Assembly (NCBI GenBank): GCA_963580285.1 | Contig: OY757011.1 | Coordinates: 115,230,766-115,294,765 of the forward strand | DNA length: 64,000 bases | From: Lucinisca nassula | Lineage: Eukaryota; Mollusca; Bivalvia; Lucinida; Lucinidae | Reading direction: 5' to 3' | Part shown: positions 44,883-54,679 of the stretch, piece after piece | Layout: each line of letters starts with the position of its first letter | Numbering within the stretch: the first letter of the stretch is position 1 | Made by a program: the position numbers and the translations under genes | Notes under the pieces: model-generated | What the model was told of the DNA's origin: nothing | Seen by the model: only the letters and a program-made list of their open reading frames with translations | Database searches by the model: none

Positions 44883-45256
44883 TGTTTTTTATATTTATCA
44901 TATGACGTCGCGTCTCAGAGTGTAATAGCGCCATGTAATAAATTCAAAAATCCACTAGTGGATTAAATATGCAAATAAGTTAGATACGTCCCGTAACGTT
45001 ACATGTAAGACGTCCCTAACAACGTCGCGTTTACTTATGGCGGAATATTGATTTTTTTGTAAAATAAACGTGAATAAAATGCGTTTTAAATGTCATATGA
45101 TAAAATGAATCTTGCATTCGTGCTCATGTATTATTGAATTTATTAAACTCGTTGAGGAAAAGGGATAAAATGCTCGGCAGAGCCTCGCATTTTATCCCTT
45201 TTTCTCAACTCGTTTAATAAATTCAATAATACATGAACACTCATGTAAGATCCTCT
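44883..45256. mobile_element. M4 foldback element, uninterrupted copy
   Basis: Starts TTTATATTTATCATATGACG, runs through GGATTAAATATGCAAATAAG (the empty form of the H3-D target), and has a long hairpin at 45133-45232 with GGGATAAAATGC / GCATTTTATCCC arms. It ends 61 bp short of the SLC22 exon donor at 45316. Confidence 0.85.
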
Positions 45257-45316
45257 ATTAAATAAATAGTGTTCAGAAAACTAAGTACTGACATCACGTA
45301 GGAAATGGCGCTTTAC

Positions 45317-45654
45317 CTCGCTAACCATGGTGCGCATATCATTGGAAAACTCAAAAGTTGAACACTTTGATCCATTTCGAGTTGTACATGACTTTGCTAA
45401 TGATGAATCGTTCTGGTTCGATGAGTTTCCACCAAATCCATTGATTTCATCGTCGACACAACGCCATTTCGGAACAGCAGAAACAAAGAACATTGAAGTC
45501 AAACTCCAACAGGCGATTGTTTTCATCAAATGAACCAATAAAGCCATTCGAATTTGAAATCGACCGCAGCCACCAAGCTCATGAATTACGTCATCAGGAC
45601 TCATCTCTGCTTCCAGTGTCGACATTATGAACGTATATTTGCAAGTGTGCTCAG
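45317..45654 (-). CDS. SLC22-type transporter, first coding exon (TM1 and extracellular loop)
   Basis: Minus-strand exon. Acceptor TCTTGTTTTCAG before 45654, 5'UTR 45654-45626, start ATG at 45625, donor GTAAAG (45311-45316). It encodes 103 residues: SPDDVIHELGGCGRFQIR, the usual amphipathic N-terminus of SLC22, then TM1 (MALLVHLMKTIACWSLTSMF), SAVPKWRC, and an extracellular loop with three N-glycosylation sequons (NSS, NDS, NGS) and several cysteines. It ends TMVSE at phase 0. An ATG further upstream in the same frame lies before the acceptor, in the intron, so I chose the one after it; a second in-frame ATG (before SPDD) is also possible. The untranslated acceptor implies another 5' exon beyond 45654. 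Promoter not seen. Confidence 0.88.
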
Positions 45655-45863
45655 CTGAAAACAAGACAAAAGCGAAAAAAATGCCATTTTAAGTTGTTGG
45701 CCACTAAGGTAACACCAACACGTTACAATTTTTCACCAAATGACTAAGGTTGAAAGGCTTGTCATAACTTCATTCCTGGGTGTAACATGTGTATTTTGAC
45801 TAAGCAACGTCGCAAAACGTTAAAACGCCTTCCATAAAAACGCAAAGTTTGCTGTAGGAGCTT

Positions 45864-46092
45864 TAACCCTTTTTGTACCAAATGGAATCTTCCTCCTTAT
45901 ATATAGCAAGAGTTCATTTCAAAATTTAGGGGTGTCAGGTTGCATTTTCATCAAAATTTATTTGGAAAATGACTAAACTTTTAGCAAACAGTGGAGGCCC
46001 TGATCAGACGCCGCGTTCTGCGGCGTCTGATTTGGGCCTGCACTGTTTGCCAGGGTACCCTTTTGGGGGGTTCTGGTACTAAATGGGTTCAT
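45864..46092 (+). mobile_element. M3 palindromic MITE, near-perfect core
   Basis: AACCCTTTTTGTACCAAATG start, core GATCAGACGCCGCGTTCTGC / GGCGTCTGATTTGG, end GGTACTAAATGGGTT. Confidence 0.88.
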
Positions 46093-46099
46093 TTTAATT

Positions 46100-46870
46100 T
46101 CTATCTCGATGCCTTTCCGTCCACAATACGCCCGTGGAACAATAAAGCAAACAACTTTGATTGAAGCTTAAAACGAAGCTTAGCCGCCACATCAAAGATT
46201 ACAATTCAGGTGCGCGGATAGATCAGATTGGGTTGTAGCTCATTATATATGTTGTATGAGTTTCTACTTACTGAACTATTTTCGAATTTTACTCTTTAAT
46301 CTCTTTCACAAATCCTTTTTTGCGTCTATATTACGGTCGTAGAACAATTTTCTCTTGGATACAAAGCAAGCAGCATTGGTTGCAGCCTTAAGCTGGTGTT
46401 AAGGGAATGTGCTGCGGTCGTAAAACGTCTCCATACCCTTGATCATAGTGTGAATTATATTTCTTAAGTCCTTTGTAATCATTGATTCCATTTCGTAATT
46501 TCGAAAATGTGGGGCCTAACTGGACAAACTAGCTAGTCTGGCCCAAGAAAAAATGTACACTCCACAGTTTTCAATTGTACGGAACCCGGGAAGGGACATG
46601 ATTTTTTTTTAGTATGTTGTGCGAACAAGATATTATCTTGTGCGGACAACTTATAAAATAAAAAAAATATGTCCCTTCCCGGGTTCCGTACAATTGTGTG
46701 TTGTTTTCTATTGAACATATTTAAACACTGTTTGAATAGAACTATAGCCGCCCCACCAAAATATTTCGATTCAGTTGCGTGGATATGTCACATTCTATCC
46801 GAAGCCAGAATAATAATGGGATGTAGCTCTTTAAACAAGCTGTATGACTTGCTATTTACTTAAATACTGT
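46100..46870. repeat. Degenerate repeated sequence upstream of SLC22 exon 1
   Basis: Related blocks recur with many changes: AAGCTTAGCCGCCACATCAA (46178) and ACTATAGCCGCCCCACCAAA (46740), followed by GATTCAGTTGCGTGGATA-type and GGGATGTAGCTC-type sequences. Function unknown. Confidence 0.45.
46572..46696. mobile_element. M9 MITE, 125 bp with 28-bp perfect TIRs
   Basis: Begins CAATTGTACGGAACCCGGGA (continuing AGGGACAT) and ends with the exact complement. The interior is AT-rich with AAGATATTATCTT at the centre. A one-armed relative is near 62650-62730. Confidence 0.9.
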
Positions 46871-46884
46871 CGATTTATTTCACT

Positions 46885-49277
46885 TGTCATTATTGTCGTC
46901 CATGCAGCCACTGTCACGAGGAACATCTAAAGGACCGAAATATCGATTCCTTCTAAAATTGATTTCAATAAATGTAGAGATGAATGCTGCCTTGAATGAA
47001 TTTGGTAATCGATGGTGAAAACGAGAGTATATTGAGCATAAAGCTCTTAAAGAATGGAAACTTAGCATTCTGAAATTAGTAAACAAACGCATTTCTTTTT
47101 ATTCGCAAAATACAAAATACAAACTTATTACCTCCTAAACCTAAGACGTCTTTACGTCACCTTAAACTAGGTATCCAAGAATTGCATAGGAAGTTTGTTT
47201 TGGCTCCAGCTGATAAGGCCGCTAACAATGTGGTTGTTGTTTGACGGCTTCACTATGTGAACACTCTTCAGCAAGAACTTGGTGGATCTAAGGCCCATGA
47301 ACTTCAGCCTTTAGCTGTACAGAGGGCTTTAGTTGATGACCACATTGTCATTCAGCCATCAAGTTTGCTGTCTGTGTTACAGAAGGCCAAGACAAGCTTC
47401 CTACGTTATATTGGTTACATAAACTTCATAGAAAACCATACATAGCACGGTTTATTGCAAATTCAAGCTCTTGTACCACCACTGAACACGCCAAATTATT
47501 AACTGCATGTTTTACTGCCATAAAAACATGAGATAAAATATTGCGAAAAAGTCTTCGAAAGGTCAGGTAGGAATCTGTTTTGGTCTATAAAAAATTCTTA
47601 TGAAGTTTTAAATAAATTGAAATCCAGACGTTTTCGTGCTTCAAGTCTGTCTACTTATGATTTTTTCCACCCTTTACACTACACTTCCTCATAATCTTAT
47701 AAAAAATAATGATTTAATCGAATGGACATTTCATAGGGAAGACTTCCTCTATCTTGCATGTAATGTAAGAAATGATTTTTTAAACTTCTGAAGAGCATAA
47801 AAATTATACTTTATGGTCATCTCAGAAAGTGTGTGAAGCTCTCACCTTTCTACTTGACAATATTTACATTAGATTTGGTACTAAGTTATTTAGGCAAGTT
47901 GTTGGTATTCCGATGGGTACTAATTGTGCACCAATTGTGGCTGATCTGTTTTTGTTTTGTTATGAGAGAGACTTCATGATGTCCCTTTCCGCTGAAAACC
48001 AGTCTGAAATCATTGAAGCTTTTAACTCCACTTCCAGATATTTGGATGATTTATTTAATATTGATAATACCTATTTTGATGGTTTGATCAGTCAAATTTG
48101 CACCCCCAGAACTTCAGTTAAATAAAGGAAATTCTTCTGATACCGAGACCCCGTTTTTTGCTTTACATCTATCTATTGTAGATGGGTTTGTTTCTTGCAA
48201 ATTTTATGATAAACGGGATAATTTTGATTTTGAGATTGTTAATTTTCCTTTTTTGGATGGTGAAGTTCCTCGTGCGCCATCCTGTGGCGTTTATATTTCG
48301 CAATTTGTTCGATTAGCTAGACTGTGTAGTCATGTAACTGACTTCAACACTCGTAATAAATTGTTAACGGCTAAACTTCTTAATCAGGGTTATCCGTACC
48401 ATAAACTACGCAAAGCCTTTCCAAAATTTTATAGACGTCATTCTGATTTAATTTCAAAATTAAATATTGGACTTAAATCTTTTCTGCAACACGGTCTATC
48501 GGAACCCGAATTTTATGACAACTTAGTATATAAATTCAGAAAAATATATAACCGCAATGACTTCAGCACCCAATTTCGTAAAATCATTCTTCGATATAAA
48601 AAGATGGGATACAACATATATGTTATACGACAGACTGCATGCATGGTTTTTAACCCTATCAAGATCGACAACCTTGCTTCCCTCTTTAATTGCACGCCGG
48701 TGGTTCAGGCCTCATATTCTATGACGGTTCCAGCGTAAAGGTACCTGATGCTCTGTCTCCGATCTGGCCCATCGGAGTCTAACTGTTGGTTTTCTTTTGC
48801 TCCCGCATTTCAGTGGTTTCTTGCTGTTCAGTCCTCACCGTTGTTTCATCTCTGTGGTTGTTTGATTTTTGTGTTCACGGAGATGTTGCACTGATGAGTT
48901 AGGAGGCCTTCATGCAGACTGAACAAATTATTTATCTTAATTGCGACGGAAGTAAGGGCGAGGATTGTGGCCACGTAAAATCGATTTAAGCCCCCCCCCC
49001 CCCCAGTGGAATTCGTTTCCGCTGACCGTTCCAAGGCGGTTTTCTGTGGCGGTTTATTTTTGTTATGGTTTGTCTTTGGGTGTTTGTGTCGTTTATATTA
49101 TTTTATTATGGATAGCTTATTGGCCAGTTTGTGGGAAAGTAACTGTCCTTTTGGCTTTCCGCTATTGATGTTTCCATTAGGGTTCTTTCATGTTTGTGTT
49201 TCTTTCCCTTTGGTGTCTCTGATGGGAGCTGTGGGTTAATTTTATCGATTCCTGATCATTGCTCCAACTTCAATTTT
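46885..49277 (+). mobile_element. R1 retroelement, longest copy (Penelope-like-type reverse transcriptase, broken)
   Basis: Pieces in several frames line up in RT order. ALKEWKLSILKLVNKRIS is near 47040-47095, PADKAANNVVVV near 47215-47250, and an STLYTTLPHNLI block near 47665-47700. FRQVVGIPMGTNCAP is at 47890-47935 and SRYLDDLFN, the catalytic Asp pair, at 48034-48060. Then comes a 160-codon C-terminal stretch (48253-48738) with GYPYHKLRKAFPKFYRRHSD and SLFNCTPVVQAS. The 3' tail (48739-49277) has a C run at 48988 and the end TCGATTCCTGATCATTGC. Stops and frameshifts make it inactive. The wording of the motifs fits Penelope-like elements better than LTR or LINE RTs, but no GIY-YIG domain was seen, so the class is provisional. 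It is the parent of about a dozen truncated copies here. Confidence 0.75.
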
Positions 49278-49283
49278 GCATTA

Positions 49284-50557
49284 CGAGGACTGTTCAAATA
49301 TGAATGCAAGTAGAACGTTTTCTCATGCACTAATGCGAAAATCACCTGGAAATAAATAGCATAGCGTAGAAAAAACATTTTACTTATACATTGATACCAA
49401 ACCTGTTAAAATCCGTCCACTTTAGCCATGTATATCGTTCGATAAACACTGTCTACTCTTGTATACTAATACAAAACATGGTTGGAAGAAGGTCAGAGTA
49501 CGCCGTTGAAATACGGTCCAATATTAAGAATCGTTGTATTCTTGGTATACGGTGCAAAGACATTTTTGATGAAATATGTTCGGTTTATGGGCATAATGAA
49601 ATGTCTTTTCCGACAGTTTTTCGTTGGTGTAAGAAATTCAGCTGTGGGCTAGGCTCAACAGAAGATTCACCACATGATCGTCGGCCGAAAAGAGCAACAT
49701 CTGCCAAGATTGTTGCTAGAGTGAAAGAAATAGTTGCTACCGATGCACGATACACCACTAGGCAAATAGCTAGTATGGTTGGCATCTCATTAGGAGCAGC
49801 TCATACAATTCTGAAACGGGATTTGAAAATGAGAAAGATCTGTGCTGGATGAATTTCCCATTTGTTGACAGATGAGCAGAAAAAGACACGCGTTCAGTGC
49901 GCCAAGAAGTTGCTTAAAAAGTTTCCAAATTACAGTGCACGGTCTTTCGCTAATGTCGTCACAGGTGACGAGACATGGGTTCACTTTTTTGAGCCAAAAC
50001 GAAAGATTCAGAACAAAATATGGGCAACAAATTATTGCAAAAGACCATGCGTTGGAAAGCGGACCATGAGCGTCAAGAAGGTAATGTATGCCATATTCTT
50101 TTCAAATCAGGACCCTGCTATTCAGGTTGCTGTGCCTAAAGTCAAATCTGCGAAGTTTTACATAAAGTTCTTCGAAAATTGAAGAAATATTTCAAAGAAC
50201 GAAGACCCGCAACTGGTTTGGCCAATGTCAGATTGCTACATGACAATGCGTCATCGCACAAGGCGTTCATTGTGCAAGACTATCTGAAGCAGGAAAAGGT
50301 TGTTGAACTCCCTCATCCCCCGTATTCCCCTGACCTTGCCCCGTGTGACTTTTTTGTTTCCGCGGCTGAAAAAATACCTTTCTGGTCGAAAATTTGTACA
50401 GCGCAAACACCTCGGTTCTGCAATATTCCAGTGCCTTCATAGTATACCTCGAAAAGACTACCAAAATGCATTCAATGATTGTATCGGAAGACTGAAAGTT
50501 TGTATATCTGTTAAAGGGGAATACTTTGAGGTTGCATTCATATTTGAACAGTCCTCG
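49284..50557 (+). mobile_element. mariner transposon, complete, 1274 bp
   Basis: Perfect 26-bp terminal inverted repeats (starting CGAGGACTGTTC) at 49284-49309 and 50532-50557, flanked by TA on both sides (49282-49283 and 50558-50559), the mariner target duplication. Length and layout are as usual for mariner. It is inserted a few bases beyond the R1 tail end. The intact termini and few coding defects point to a recent arrival. Confidence 0.95.
49478..50540 (+). pseudogene. mariner transposase, DD34D type, three defects
   Basis: Cut-and-paste transposase; acts in the nucleus on the element's own TIRs. The N-terminal paired helix-turn-helix region runs from MVGRRSEYAVEIR to about 49850. The catalytic triad is complete: D in TGDETWVHF (about 49967), D in LLHDNASSHK (about 50240) and D in LAPCDFF (about 50346), with exactly 34 residues between the last two, which defines DD34D mariners. 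The YSPDLAP signature is present. Defects: a TGA at 49850-49852 where the family has Trp (TGG), a frameshift near 50165, and a second in the T run at about 50349. No clear stop precedes the right TIR. It cannot make full-length protein without changes but may still be moved in trans. Confidence 0.92.
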
Positions 50558-50671
50558 TATATCGCAGCACTGAGCCTTGGTTTCGGCGCAAATATAAATT
50601 CGTTGTAGGAGTGGCTTTGAGTTTTGCCTTGTCTTTGCTCTCGTGGCAAACGTTCAATGACAAATAAAGGA

Positions 50672-50750
50672 CACACACACACGCACACGAACACACACGC
50701 ACAAACGCACGCAGACACGCACACACACACACGCGCGCGCGCGGACGTGC
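50672..50750. repeat. (CA)n/(CG)n microsatellite
   Basis: ACACAC and ACGCAC repeats ending in a GCGC stretch. Confidence 0.95.
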
Positions 50751-50774
50751 GCAATATCGAGTTTTTAATTGCTT

Positions 50775-50905
50775 GTTAAGTTTTCATTATTATAGTGAAA
50801 TTATTTTGTGTTTTTGTTTCTTTTTCTTTGGTATCTTTGGTGGGAGGTGTGTGGTAATTGTATCGATTCCTGATCATTGACTTCACTTCTATTTTCTCTA
50901 TCATT
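50775..50905 (+). mobile_element. R1 tail-end fragment
   Basis: GTTTCTTTTTCTTTGGTATC, then TTGTATCGATTCCTGATC. Confidence 0.75.
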
Positions 50906-50919
50906 GTGCTTTCTTTCAT

Positions 50920-51147
50920 TAACCCTTTTTGTACCAAATGGAATCTTCCTCCTTATATATAGCAGGAGTTCATTTCAAAATTTAGGGGTGACAGGTTGTG
51001 TTTTCATCAAAATGTATTTGGAAAATGACTGAACTTTTAGCAAACAGTGGAGGTCCTGATCAGACGCCGCGTTCTGCAGCGTCTGATCTGGGCCTGAACT
51101 GTTTGCCAGGGTACCCGTTTTGGGGTTTCCGGTACTAAATGGGTTAA
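50920..51147 (+). mobile_element. M3 palindromic MITE
   Basis: AACCCTTTTTGTACCAAATG start, core GATCAGACGCCGCGTTCTGC / GCGTCTGATC, end GGTACTAAATGGGTTAA. Very close to the 45864 copy. Confidence 0.88.
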
Positions 51148-51737
51148 ATCGCTATATGACGTTTATTCGTCACGGGCTCAGGAGATGACATCTTATAGCT
51201 TACCGCCAGATTCTGAATTATATGTTTGTACAGTAATTGTTTTTGTAATCATTTTTTGAAAGAAATTAAATATTGTTGAAACCACCAGTCATTTACAAAA
51301 CTGAATTAAAATTTGCATTCAATGACCTAAAATCACTGACCAACGTATAATAACAAGGTTATCTGTATTCCTAAATAGCCCGTATCGAAATATAAAGCGG
51401 CAAGAATAGTTCATATTCAAACACATGGACCCCGGCATAACTCACAATCCCGACAATGTAGTGTACAATTACATTTAAAAATCGGTTTGTCCGAATTGAG
51501 CAATTCCTAAATATTATTTTGACAAAGATCTGTCCATCACAATTCTTTTCGGCCCAAGGGCGATGACTCCGACTTTGCTTATTCTAGCCGACAAATCACA
51601 AATAGGTACTTAGGACTCCTTGATTCATGTTCTTCAAATACCAATATTCAGTCTGACTTGCAGGAACCTGCATCGGTGATGCTGCCGATAGTTGAGTGTT
51701 CGGAGACTCCGGAGTTGGGGTCCCCTGGTGTAATTTT
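51148..51737. other. 590 bp without a recognised feature
   Basis: No exon, palindrome or known repeat seen. Confidence 0.5.
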
Positions 51738-52105
51738 TTCCTTATGACGTCAACTCTGAGAATGCTATAACGTCAGGTAATAAATTCGATAGTCCGCTTG
51801 TGGATTAAATATGGAAATTAGTTAGATACGCCCTGTAACGTTAAACGTACGAACGTTACACGTACGACGTCCTTAATTAACGACGTCGCGTTTAGTAAAT
51901 GCGGAATATTGACATTTTTTGCAAAAATGCGTGTAAATGTCATATGATAAATAGAATCTTGCATTCGGGCTCATGTATTATTGAATTTATTAAACTCGTT
52001 GAGAAAAAGAGATAAAATGCTCGGCTCGCATTTTATCCCTTTTCCTCAACTGGTTTAATAAATTCAACAATACATGAGATGAGCACTGATGTAAGATCCT
52101 CTTTA
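51738..52105. mobile_element. M4 foldback element, third copy
   Basis: CGATAGTCCGCTTGTGGATTA, an extra local duplication of the CGTTA(A/C)ACGTACGA motif, and hairpin GAGATAAAATGCTCGG / CTCGCATTTTATCCC. Confidence 0.8.
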
Positions 52106-52169
52106 TATTGGCTGTTCCAGACCGGTCATTGTTTAACAGTGCTTACATGTGTACTAGATTTGTGTGCTA

Positions 52170-53145
52170 ATGCACGTCTTGGGGCGACAGGGCTTGATAT
52201 GTCATTTCAACTCAATGTCGGGTAAAAGTCCCCCAAAATTGGAAGCAACGCCTCCAAAATTTTATAGACGCCATTCTGATTTAATTTCAAAATTCAATAT
52301 TGGACTTAAATCTCTTTTGCAACAAGGTCTATCGGAACCCGAATTTTATGGTGACTTAGTATATAAATTCAGAAAAATATATAACCGCAATGACTTCAGC
52401 ACCCAAGTTCGCTAAATCATTCTTCGATATAAAAAGATTGGGTACAACATTAATATTATACGACAGACTGCATGCATGGTAGTTAACCCAATCACGGTTG
52501 GCAACTTTGCGTCCCTCTTTAATTGCACGCCGGTGGGTCAGGCCTCAGATTCTATGACGGTTCCAACGTAAAGGCTTATTGAGAATTAGAGAGATCTAAT
52601 TCAAGACAATGTTGGTTGGTGCCCGATGCTCTGTCTCTGGTCGGACCCATCGGAGTCTAACTGTTGGTTTTCTTTTGATTCAGCATTTCAGAGGTTTCTT
52701 GCTGTCGAGTCCTCACCGTTGTCTCACCTCTGTGGTTCTTTGATTATTTGTGTTCACGGAGATGTTGCACTGATGAGTAAGGAGGCCTTCATGCGGACTA
52801 AACAAAATATTTGTCTAAATCGCGGCGGAAGTAAGGGCGAGGATTGTGGTCACGTAAAATCGATTTAAGCCCCCCCCCCCCCCCCCAGTGGAAATCTTTC
52901 CACTGACCGTTCCAAGGCGGTTCTTCTGTTGCAATTTATTTATGTCGTGTTTGTGGGAAAGTAACTGTCCTTTCGGCCTTCCTTTGTTTAGGTTTCCAAT
53001 ATTGTCTGGTCGCTTAATGCTTGTGTTTCTTTCTCTTTGGTGTCTTTGATGGGTGGAGTAAGTTAATTGTATCGATTCCTGATCTTTGTTTTACTTCTAC
53101 TTTACAGTGTTGACGGGGACGTTAAACCTCAAATCAAACAAACAA
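52170..53145 (+). mobile_element. S1 SINE interrupted by a truncated R1
   Basis: The left S1 part 52170-52258 (GGCGACAGGGCTTG...ACGCCTCCAAAAT) and the right S1 tail 53101-53145 (CAGTGTTGACGGGGACG, CAAATCAAACAAAC) bracket an R1 copy, as expected if R1 landed inside S1 with loss of a few bases. Confidence 0.7.
52256..53100 (+). mobile_element. R1 copy, 5' truncated
   Basis: Starts within the RT C-terminus (a FYRRHSDLISKFNIGLK-like frame, 52260-52415). Continues through AACCCAATCACGGTTGGC, GACGGTTCCAACGTAAAGG, the tail with a long C run at 52868-52886, and the end ATCGATTCCTGATCTTTG. Confidence 0.85.
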
Positions 53146-53502
53146 AAATAATGCACGTCTTGTTTTATGTTTTGTTTAAGAGGCAGCGCACGACAAAACC
53201 TACATAAAGACGCGTGCCCTTCAAATATCCGGATCTCACTAAGACAAGAGATGTCGCGTATCTCTCTTTGAATAGCCCACAGGCTATAGAAGGTCCTTGT
53301 GATGAGCGAAAGCTCTGACCAGACTGTGCGAATATGTAGGCTGACCTGAGTACTCGCTGGTCGCGAAAGCCTTAACGTAGGTTTTGTTGAGCGCTCTTTC
53401 TCTTCTTTCGGTAGTTGTTGCTTTTCTCTTGTGATTTTTTTTCTTTCACAATGATAGCACAAGTTCCCTTCTGCACGTCTGCGTGTACGTCTGCGTGTAG
53501 CA
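53146..53502. repeat. Region with a degenerate GC-rich foldback
   Basis: Around 53240-53370: GATGAGCGAAAGCTCTGACC and GGCTGACCTGAGTACTCGCTG. This is the same plan as the hairpin at 32225-32300. No gene seen. Confidence 0.45.
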
Positions 53503-54000
53503 AAGTAGAAGTGAAGGCAATGATCAAGAATCGATGCAAACACCAAAGGGAAAGAAACACAAACGTGAAATAACTAAATCCCTATTAGAAACAGCCCAAC
53601 ACAGCGGAAAGCCAAAAGGACAGCTACTCTTCCACAAAAATATCACGTTATCACATGAATATAATTTTGCCTCCCCCCCCCCCCACTCGAACCCCACTTT
53701 TATATAGTAAAACTGGGATTTATAGGGGTAAACCTTATTTTCATTATTTCTGCTCTAAATTCTCGTTAGAACCGGCTGGAAAAGGCGGTTCTAACGGCTA
53801 ACGAATACCCACAAGCTACATTTTGAGCAGAAATAAGAAAAATATCACTTTTTTTTTTTCATCTTAATTTTTTTTTTTCGGCTGTAAAATTTACAATGTA
53901 TTTGTATAGGCGTCTTTTCTTAATGATGACCAATTGGCTATCCAAAACAAAAAGATATAAGCTATGAACGCATAAACCGCGACAGAGGAGCGGGGAACCA
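53503..54000 (-). mobile_element. R1 tail, split by an M1 MITE
   Basis: AGTAGAAGTGAAGGCAATGA...CACCAAAGGGAAAGAAACAC up to about 53640. It resumes at 53925 with GACCAATTGGCTATCC and AACCGCGACAGAGGA. Confidence 0.75.
53640..53925. mobile_element. M1 foldback MITE nested in an R1 tail
   Basis: CCCCACTTTTATATAGTAAA, GGGGTAAACCTTATTT, palindrome CTCGTTAGAACCGGC / GGCGGTTCTAACGGC, right end GTATTTGTATAGGCGTC. The left end holds a C run (53666-53680). Confidence 0.7.
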
Positions 54001-54446
54001 GGCTGTGGTCGGACGTGTGTCAAACTTGGCTCCGGTAAATAATGACATTTTTCCATTGTATCAAAAACATACTTTTTGAATTTTCGTGTGGCACATAGTA
54101 TCAAAATAAACATTAAGTTCCAGATTTTATAATTTTGAAAACCTTGTTTTTGAAGTCATAATTTGTAGTATTTCTCATATCTGCCGAACGAAAGTATTGA
54201 GTATTATTGAACTAATGCAGCACCCGTTCATTTTTTATCAGGACGTGTCACGTGAAACTAAGCTTTATTCTTTAGTAAACATTTGGCCGCTTAAGATCAA
54301 CTTTTCCAGACCCGCGAAGCCCAATCGACGTTTAACAGACGTTTATTAGACCTTCATGTTGATATTCGGCGATAACAAGGCATATGGTTGTAAAAGAAAA
54401 AGAAGTAAAGCTAATATGCAAATTACCTACTTGATATTCACGATTT
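54001..54446. other. Non-coding
   Basis: No gene or repeat recognised. Confidence 0.45.
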
Positions 54447-54617
54447 TTGCATTATTTGCTGGCTCCCAGCTTACTCTTTATCAATATTGGAAGAACAGGT
54501 AACCAAACCCCCCCCCCCCCTGACCTTGGTCAGGGAGGGGGGGGGGGGTCTGGTTACCTGTTTTCCCAACACCGATAATCTTCAGACTAGGAACCAGCAG
54601 ATAATGCAAATAAGGTG
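54447..54617. mobile_element. M6 foldback MITE with C/G homopolymer arms
   Basis: GCATTATTTGCTGGCTCC left and GGAACCAGCAGATAATGC right. In the 17560 copy the arms read GACCTCCTGACC / GGTCAGGGGGTC. Here they have become a long C run and a matching long G run around CTGACCTTGGTCAG. Confidence 0.85.
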
Positions 54618-54679
54618 AATAGACATTAGTTTGCTACCGTAGTTTGCCGAGTAGTGTCTCATTTCATGTTGTAAGGTTA

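Noticed and set aside
45626..45664. Upstream in-frame ATG as the SLC22 start
   Set aside because: It lies upstream of a good splice acceptor (TTGTTTTCAG before 45654), so it is intronic. The ATG at 45625 is in the exon.
49850..49852. TGA read as Trp in the mariner (altered genetic code)
   Set aside because: Two frameshifts in the same gene and normal Trp TGG codons elsewhere point to ordinary decay.
50458..50754. Cys/Val-rich minus-strand frames over the CA/CG repeat
   Set aside because: Simple-repeat translation (CVCVCV) with no gene support.
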